59,525 nt of DNA from [Clostridium] ultunense DSM 10521 (GTDB taxonomy: Bacteria > Bacillota > Clostridia > Tissierellales > Tepidimicrobiaceae). The position numbers were made by a program, and so were the translations under genes. Positions 55,800 through 59,525 of this stretch are shown here, piece by piece. The stretch covers positions 433,267-492,791 of the forward strand of contig NZ_AZSU01000001.1 in assembly GCF_000511955.1 (NCBI RefSeq), read 5' to 3'. Numbering within the stretch: the first letter of the stretch is position 1; every line of letters starts with the position of its first letter. The notes beneath the pieces are model-generated. The model worked only from the letters and a program-made list of their open reading frames with translations. It ran no database searches and had not been told where the DNA came from.

Positions 55800-57314
55800 A
55801 TGATACTTGAAAATATATTAATTGGATTAAATAATGCAGTGTCCCTTGCTAGTTTAATAGCAATTGTTATTGGAACCTCATTAGGATTATTTGTTGGAGC
55901 TATGCCTGGATTATCTGCAACAATGGCCATTGCTCTTTTATTGCCAATTACTTTTGGTATGGATCCTGCTACTGGAATTAGTATGTTAGCTTCATTATAT
56001 ATGGGAGCTATGTATGGAGGTTCAATAGCCGCTATATTGATAAAAACTCCAGGTACTCCAGCAGCAGCAGCAACAGTAATGGATGGCTATCCGCTAAATG
56101 AACAAGGAAAAGCTGGAAAGGCATTTGGAATTTCATTATTTGCTTCTTTAATAGGTGGAGTTTTGTCTAGTATTGCATTAATGACTATAGCACCTTTATT
56201 AGGGAATTTGGCGTTACAATTCGGACCTGTTGAACTATTTGCAGTTGCTGTATTAGGAATTACAATAATTGGTTCATTATCTCAGGGTTCTACTTTATTA
56301 GGACTTTTATCAGGAGCAATAGGTTTGCTATTGGCATTGGTAGGAATGGACCCGATTACTGGAACTCCAAGATTTACTTTTGGCTCTATTTATCTGTTTT
56401 CAGGGATTCCTTATACTGTAGCTTTAATTGGTCTTTTCTCTATACCACAAGCTATTAGATTAATCGAGAGAGATGAAAAGGTTAAAAAGGCAATAAATAG
56501 TTTCACAGATAAAATGTTACCTACATTAGATGAGTTAAAATTGATAATTCCAAACACTATTAGATCCTCTATTATTGGTATTGTTACAGGTATAATACCC
56601 GGTACTGGTGGAGATACGGCTTGTTGGTTTGCATATAATGAAGCAAAAAGGTTTTCAAAGAATAAAGATAAATTTGGCAAAGGAAGTATTGAAGGATTAT
56701 CCGCTGCAGAATCAGCAAACAATGCTGTAGTTGGTGGAGCTTTAATACCTACTCTTACTTTAGGAATTCCAGGCAGTTCTGCTACTGCAATAATTATGGG
56801 TGGGCTTATGGTACATGGAATTATGCCCGGTCCTACACTTATGACTGAGCATGCAGGTATTACCTATACTTTAATATGGGCTTTGCTATTTAGCAGTATT
56901 GCTATGTTTGGGTTAGGGCTCATATTTACTAGACTAGCAATCAATGTAACAAAAATAAGCAATAAAATACTAGCACCTGTAATAATTATTCTATGTGTAA
57001 TAGGGTCCTTTGCCATAAATAACAGTATATTTGATGTATATTTAATGTTTGCCTTTGGAATACTGGGATATTTTATGAATAAAATTAATATGCCTACAGC
57101 ACCTATGGTAGTGGGAATGATTCTTGGACAAATGTTAGATACAAGCTTACATCAATCATTGTTAATAGGACAAGGAAGCTGGATGGTATTTATAAAAAAT
57201 CCTATTTCAGCAGTATTATTGGCAATTGCTTTAATTTCAGTATTACAATCAACACCTTTATTTTCTTTTATAAAGAAAAAAATAAAATCTAATAAAAAGG
57301 AAGCTGTGAATTAA
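55800..57314 (+). CDS. tctA: Tripartite tricarboxylate transporter large membrane subunit TctA
   Basis: A 504-residue permease with about 12 helices. TctA signatures are [61 protein letters not shown] and the second-half repeat [16 protein letters not shown], with [36 protein letters not shown] precedes the ATG, 13 bases after tctB. Together with TctB and TctC it forms a secondary importer for a carboxylate, probably driven by Na+ or H+. Confidence 0.94.
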   Translation: MILENILIGLNNAVSLASLIAIVIGTSLGLFVGAMPGLSATMAIALLLPITFGMDPATGISMLASLYMGAMYGGSIAAILIKTPGTPAAAATVMDGYPLNEQGKAGKAFGISLFASLIGGVLSSIALMTIAPLLGNLALQFGPVELFAVAVLGITIIGSLSQGSTLLGLLSGAIGLLLALVGMDPITGTPRFTFGSIYLFSGIPYTVALIGLFSIPQAIRLIERDEKVKKAINSFTDKMLPTLDELKLIIPNTIRSSIIGIVTGIIPGTGGDTACWFAYNEAKRFSKNKDKFGKGSIEGLSAAESANNAVVGGALIPTLTLGIPGSSATAIIMGGLMVHGIMPGPTLMTEHAGITYTLIWALLFSSIAMFGLGLIFTRLAINVTKISNKILAPVIIILCVIGSFAINNSIFDVYLMFAFGILGYFMNKINMPTAPMVVGMILGQMLDTSLHQSLLIGQGSWMVFIKNPISAVLLAIALISVLQSTPLFSFIKKKIKSNKKEAVN

Positions 57315-57331
57315 ATTTTTGGGAGGTAAAA

Positions 57332-58990
57332 ATGGTAGAACAAAGAAGTTTAAATATGCTAGATGGTCTTTCGGGGGCTTATCCCCGTAGTATATATAAA
57401 GCCATGGGTTATGATGATAAAGATTTCAAAAAGCCATTAATAGGCATAGTAAACTCATGGACAGAAGCTAACCCTGGCCATGTACACCTTAGGCAGTTAA
57501 GTGAGCATGTTAAAAAAGGAATTTGGTCTAATGGAGGTATGCCTGTAGAGTTTAATACGATTGCACCGTGCGATGGAATAGCTCAAGGTAAAGGTATGCA
57601 TTATATCTTACCTAGTAGAGATATAATATGTGCATCTGTAGAATTGATGGTAGAAGCTAATCAATTTGATGGTTTGGTAATGCTTTGCTCCTGCGATAAA
57701 ATAGTGCCAGGCATGCTAATGTCAGCCGCATCACTAGATTTACCAACAATTTTCTTGACTGGTGGCCCAATGGAACCTTATACCCACAATGAAGAAGATT
57801 TGATACTAAGCGATGTAAAAGAAGCTATGGGAAGATTTAAAGCTGGAATTATTGATGAAAAAGAGTTTAAAGTAATAGAGGACGAAACATGTCAAACTTG
57901 TGGTGCTTGTGGGATGATGGGAACTGCAAACACTATGGGAACTTTGGTAGAAGCTATGGGGTTGTCACTACCAGGTTGTGGAACTATTAGCGCAGTAGCT
58001 TCATCTAGATTAAGATTAGCAAAGACAACAGGTGAAAGAATAGTTGATATGGTAAGGGAAGACTTAATTTCAAGCAAAATAATGACTAAAGGTAATATGG
58101 AAAACGCTATTAAATATATATTAGCAATAGGTGGCTCTTCTAATGCCATATTACATATACCTGCCATAGCAAAACAATTAGGTATAGAATGTAATATGGA
58201 TTTGTTTGATGATTTAAGTAGGAGCACTCCATTATTGGCTAAATTTAAACCTGCTTCAAAATACACTTTAAAAGATTTCCATAGGGCAGGTGGTGTACAG
58301 GCTCTACTTAAGTCTTTAGAATCAAAATTAGATCTAAATGTTATGACAGTAACAGGTAAAACTGTTAAAGAAAATTTGGAAAAGGTTAAATTTGTTGAAA
58401 GTGATATTATACGAAGTTTGGACAATCCATTAGCGGATGAAGGAGGAATAGCAGTATTAAAGGGAAACCTAGCGCCAAAAGGTGCTGTGGTTAAACAATC
58501 AGGAGTATCAGAAAGAATGATGGTCCATAAAGGACCAGCTAAAATTGCCAATTCAGAAGAAGAGGTAAGGGAAATATTGCTTAACGATAAAGTTAAACCC
58601 AGCGATGTATTAATCATAAGATACGAGGGGCCAAAAGGTGGACCAGGTATGCGTGAACTATCTATTCCTGCAGCATTGTTAGTTGGAATGGGGTTAGGAG
58701 ATTCAGTTGCTATGGTAACTGATGCCAGGTATTCAGGAGCAACTAGAGGTCCTTGTATTGGATACGTTACACCCGAAGCAGCAGATGGTGGACCTTTAGC
58801 TATTGTAGAAGATGGAGATATTATAAGCATAGACATACCTAATAGAACTATTAATATAGAAATTTCTGATGAAGAGATGAAGAATAGGTTATCTAAATGG
58901 AAGTATGAGCCCAAGAAAGAATTAAAAGGATTCTTAAAAACATATCAAAAAATAGTGAGTACTGCAAATGAAGGGGCTAGTATCTATTAA
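57332..58990 (+). CDS. IlvD/Edd-family dehydratase
   Basis: A 552-residue iron-sulfur dehydratase. Cluster cysteines are visible in [10 protein letters not shown] and [17 protein letters not shown], plus an upstream [14 protein letters not shown]. The C-terminal motifs [13 protein letters not shown] and [27 protein letters not shown] are shared by dihydroxy-acid dehydratases and sugar-acid dehydratases. It could be IlvD, but being the last gene of a sigma-54-controlled carboxylate-uptake operon, with no other ilv genes, it more likely dehydrates the imported hydroxy or sugar acid. GGGAGGT precedes the ATG. Confidence 0.88.
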   Translation: MVEQRSLNMLDGLSGAYPRSIYKAMGYDDKDFKKPLIGIVNSWTEANPGHVHLRQLSEHVKKGIWSNGGMPVEFNTIAPCDGIAQGKGMHYILPSRDIICASVELMVEANQFDGLVMLCSCDKIVPGMLMSAASLDLPTIFLTGGPMEPYTHNEEDLILSDVKEAMGRFKAGIIDEKEFKVIEDETCQTCGACGMMGTANTMGTLVEAMGLSLPGCGTISAVASSRLRLAKTTGERIVDMVREDLISSKIMTKGNMENAIKYILAIGGSSNAILHIPAIAKQLGIECNMDLFDDLSRSTPLLAKFKPASKYTLKDFHRAGGVQALLKSLESKLDLNVMTVTGKTVKENLEKVKFVESDIIRSLDNPLADEGGIAVLKGNLAPKGAVVKQSGVSERMMVHKGPAKIANSEEEVREILLNDKVKPSDVLIIRYEGPKGGPGMRELSIPAALLVGMGLGDSVAMVTDARYSGATRGPCIGYVTPEAADGGPLAIVEDGDIISIDIPNRTINIEISDEEMKNRLSKWKYEPKKELKGFLKTYQKIVSTANEGASIY

Positions 58991-59111
58991 GCAATCTGGT
59001 AATATGTCAAGAGATAATTTTAAAAGAAAGTAAAAGAAACAATTAAAAAAGGGTAATCTTAATAGAACCTATGATTTCAATCAAAAAATAGGTTCGGGAA
59101 TTAGAAGTATT
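58991..59111. other. Gap between the dehydratase gene and the IS110 transposase
   Basis: AT-rich. AACCTA (59066 region) and TAGGTT can pair around a roughly 17-base loop. It must contain the right end of the IS110-type element, but the exact boundary is not visible because these elements lack clear terminal inverted repeats. Confidence 0.4.
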
Positions 59112-59525
59112 TTATTGTGTCTCTCCAACTTTATCGCTGGAGTAGATTTGATTTTTAGTCAGCAATCCAAAAATCAGGCGTACTAATTTACGAGATGTAA
59201 GTGCGAGTGCTCGTTTATGCTGGTGAGTTGTCACCTCACCGAACTTTTTGTTGTAGTATTCTTTGTATTCAGGTGAATTGTTTTTAATACTATTAGCAGC
59301 TTCAATTAAATAATATCTAAGATACTTGTTACCGGTTTTAGTCATGTTTGTATTATCAGAGGTGTGATTCCCTGATTGATTAACTCTCCAGGTTAGACCT
59401 GCATATTTAGCTAAAGCATTATGGGAATCAAATACACTAATAGAACCAATTTCGGCTAAAATGCCACTAGCTAATACAGGGCCAATACCTGGTATGGATC
59501 TTAGAGATTGATACTCAGTAGTATT
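59112..59525 (-). mobile_element. IS110-family transposase, C-terminal part (right window edge)
   Basis: An open frame on the minus strand runs from the window end to a TAA at 59112-59114. From the edge it reads YQSLRSIPGIGPVLASGILAEIG, the helix-hairpin-helix of the Transposase_20 domain. It continues AKYAGLTWRVNQSGNHT, TKTGNKYLRYYLIEAANS and KKFGEVTTHQHKRALALTSRKLVRLIFGLL. These are conserved features of IS110/IS1111 recombinases. The N-terminal RuvC-like DEDD domain lies beyond the window, so intactness cannot be judged. Confidence 0.9.

Noticed and set aside
57892-58914. 340-codon open frame on the minus strand
   Set aside because: It is entirely antisense to the dehydratase gene, has a low-complexity S/P/T-rich translation typical of shadow frames, and lacks a ribosome binding site.

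Overview
The window is AT-rich DNA from a low-GC Gram-positive anaerobe. The best guess from content is a Tissierellia or Clostridia-like amino-acid and purine fermenter. Supporting this are a complete selenium-dependent glycine reductase operon with two in-frame TGA (selenocysteine) codons, a CggR-type glycolytic operon, a K+-dependent membrane pyrophosphatase, strong AGGAGG ribosome binding sites and frequent TTG/GTG starts. The species cannot be named from sequence alone. Both edges lie inside insertion sequences: a frameshifted ISNCY/IS1202-like transposase on the left and an IS110-type transposase on the right. The window may therefore be a contig that ends at repeats.

Layout. 0.5-3.6 kb: HAD phosphatase, tRNA methyltransferase trmL and a Na/phosphate symporter. 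3.6-11.6 kb: promoter, tandem glycine riboswitch with an overlapping terminator, then trxB-trxA-grdE-grdA-grdB-grdC-grdD. 11.6-16.6 kb: a nucleoside-type ABC importer (BMP lipoprotein, double ATPase, two permeases). 16.6-18.1 kb: rpoN (sigma-54). 18.2-25.4 kb: cggR-gap-pgk-tpiA-gpmI-eno with a CggR operator downstream of the promoter. 25.6-27.9 kb: secG and hppA. 28.2-31.8 kb: alpha/beta hydrolase, membrane-anchored MurF-like ligase and a Ddl-like ATP-grasp ligase. 31.9-35.6 kb: rnr, smpB and ssrA, the trans-translation set. The ssrA gene is split in its T-loop by a 262-nt group I intron. 35.6-38.4 kb: vWA pseudogene, nitroreductase, EamA transporter and gamma-carbonic-anhydrase-like protein. 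38.6-52.0 kb: ureide (allantoin) catabolism, with IclR and PucR regulators, two class V aminotransferases, twin small cupins, a GntP-type permease, allE, allC, allB and an NCS1 permease. 52.1-59.0 kb: a sigma-54 enhancer-binding protein, then a canonical -24/-12 promoter with two upstream palindromes, then tctC-tctB-tctA and an IlvD/Edd dehydratase.

How the parts may work together. Allantoin breakdown gives ureidoglycine. A PucG-type transaminase would convert ureidoglycine plus glyoxylate to glycine, and the glycine-inducible glycine reductase would convert glycine to acetyl phosphate. The nucleoside importer also fits purine use. The rpoN product would serve the sigma-54 promoter at 54.18 kb. 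These links are inference from co-occurrence. The strongest unusual signals are the tmRNA intron, the glycine riboswitch/terminator switch on a glycine reductase operon, the sigma-54 promoter with paired activator sites, and an undescribed roughly 110-bp interspersed repeat present four times, each time just after a terminator-like hairpin.
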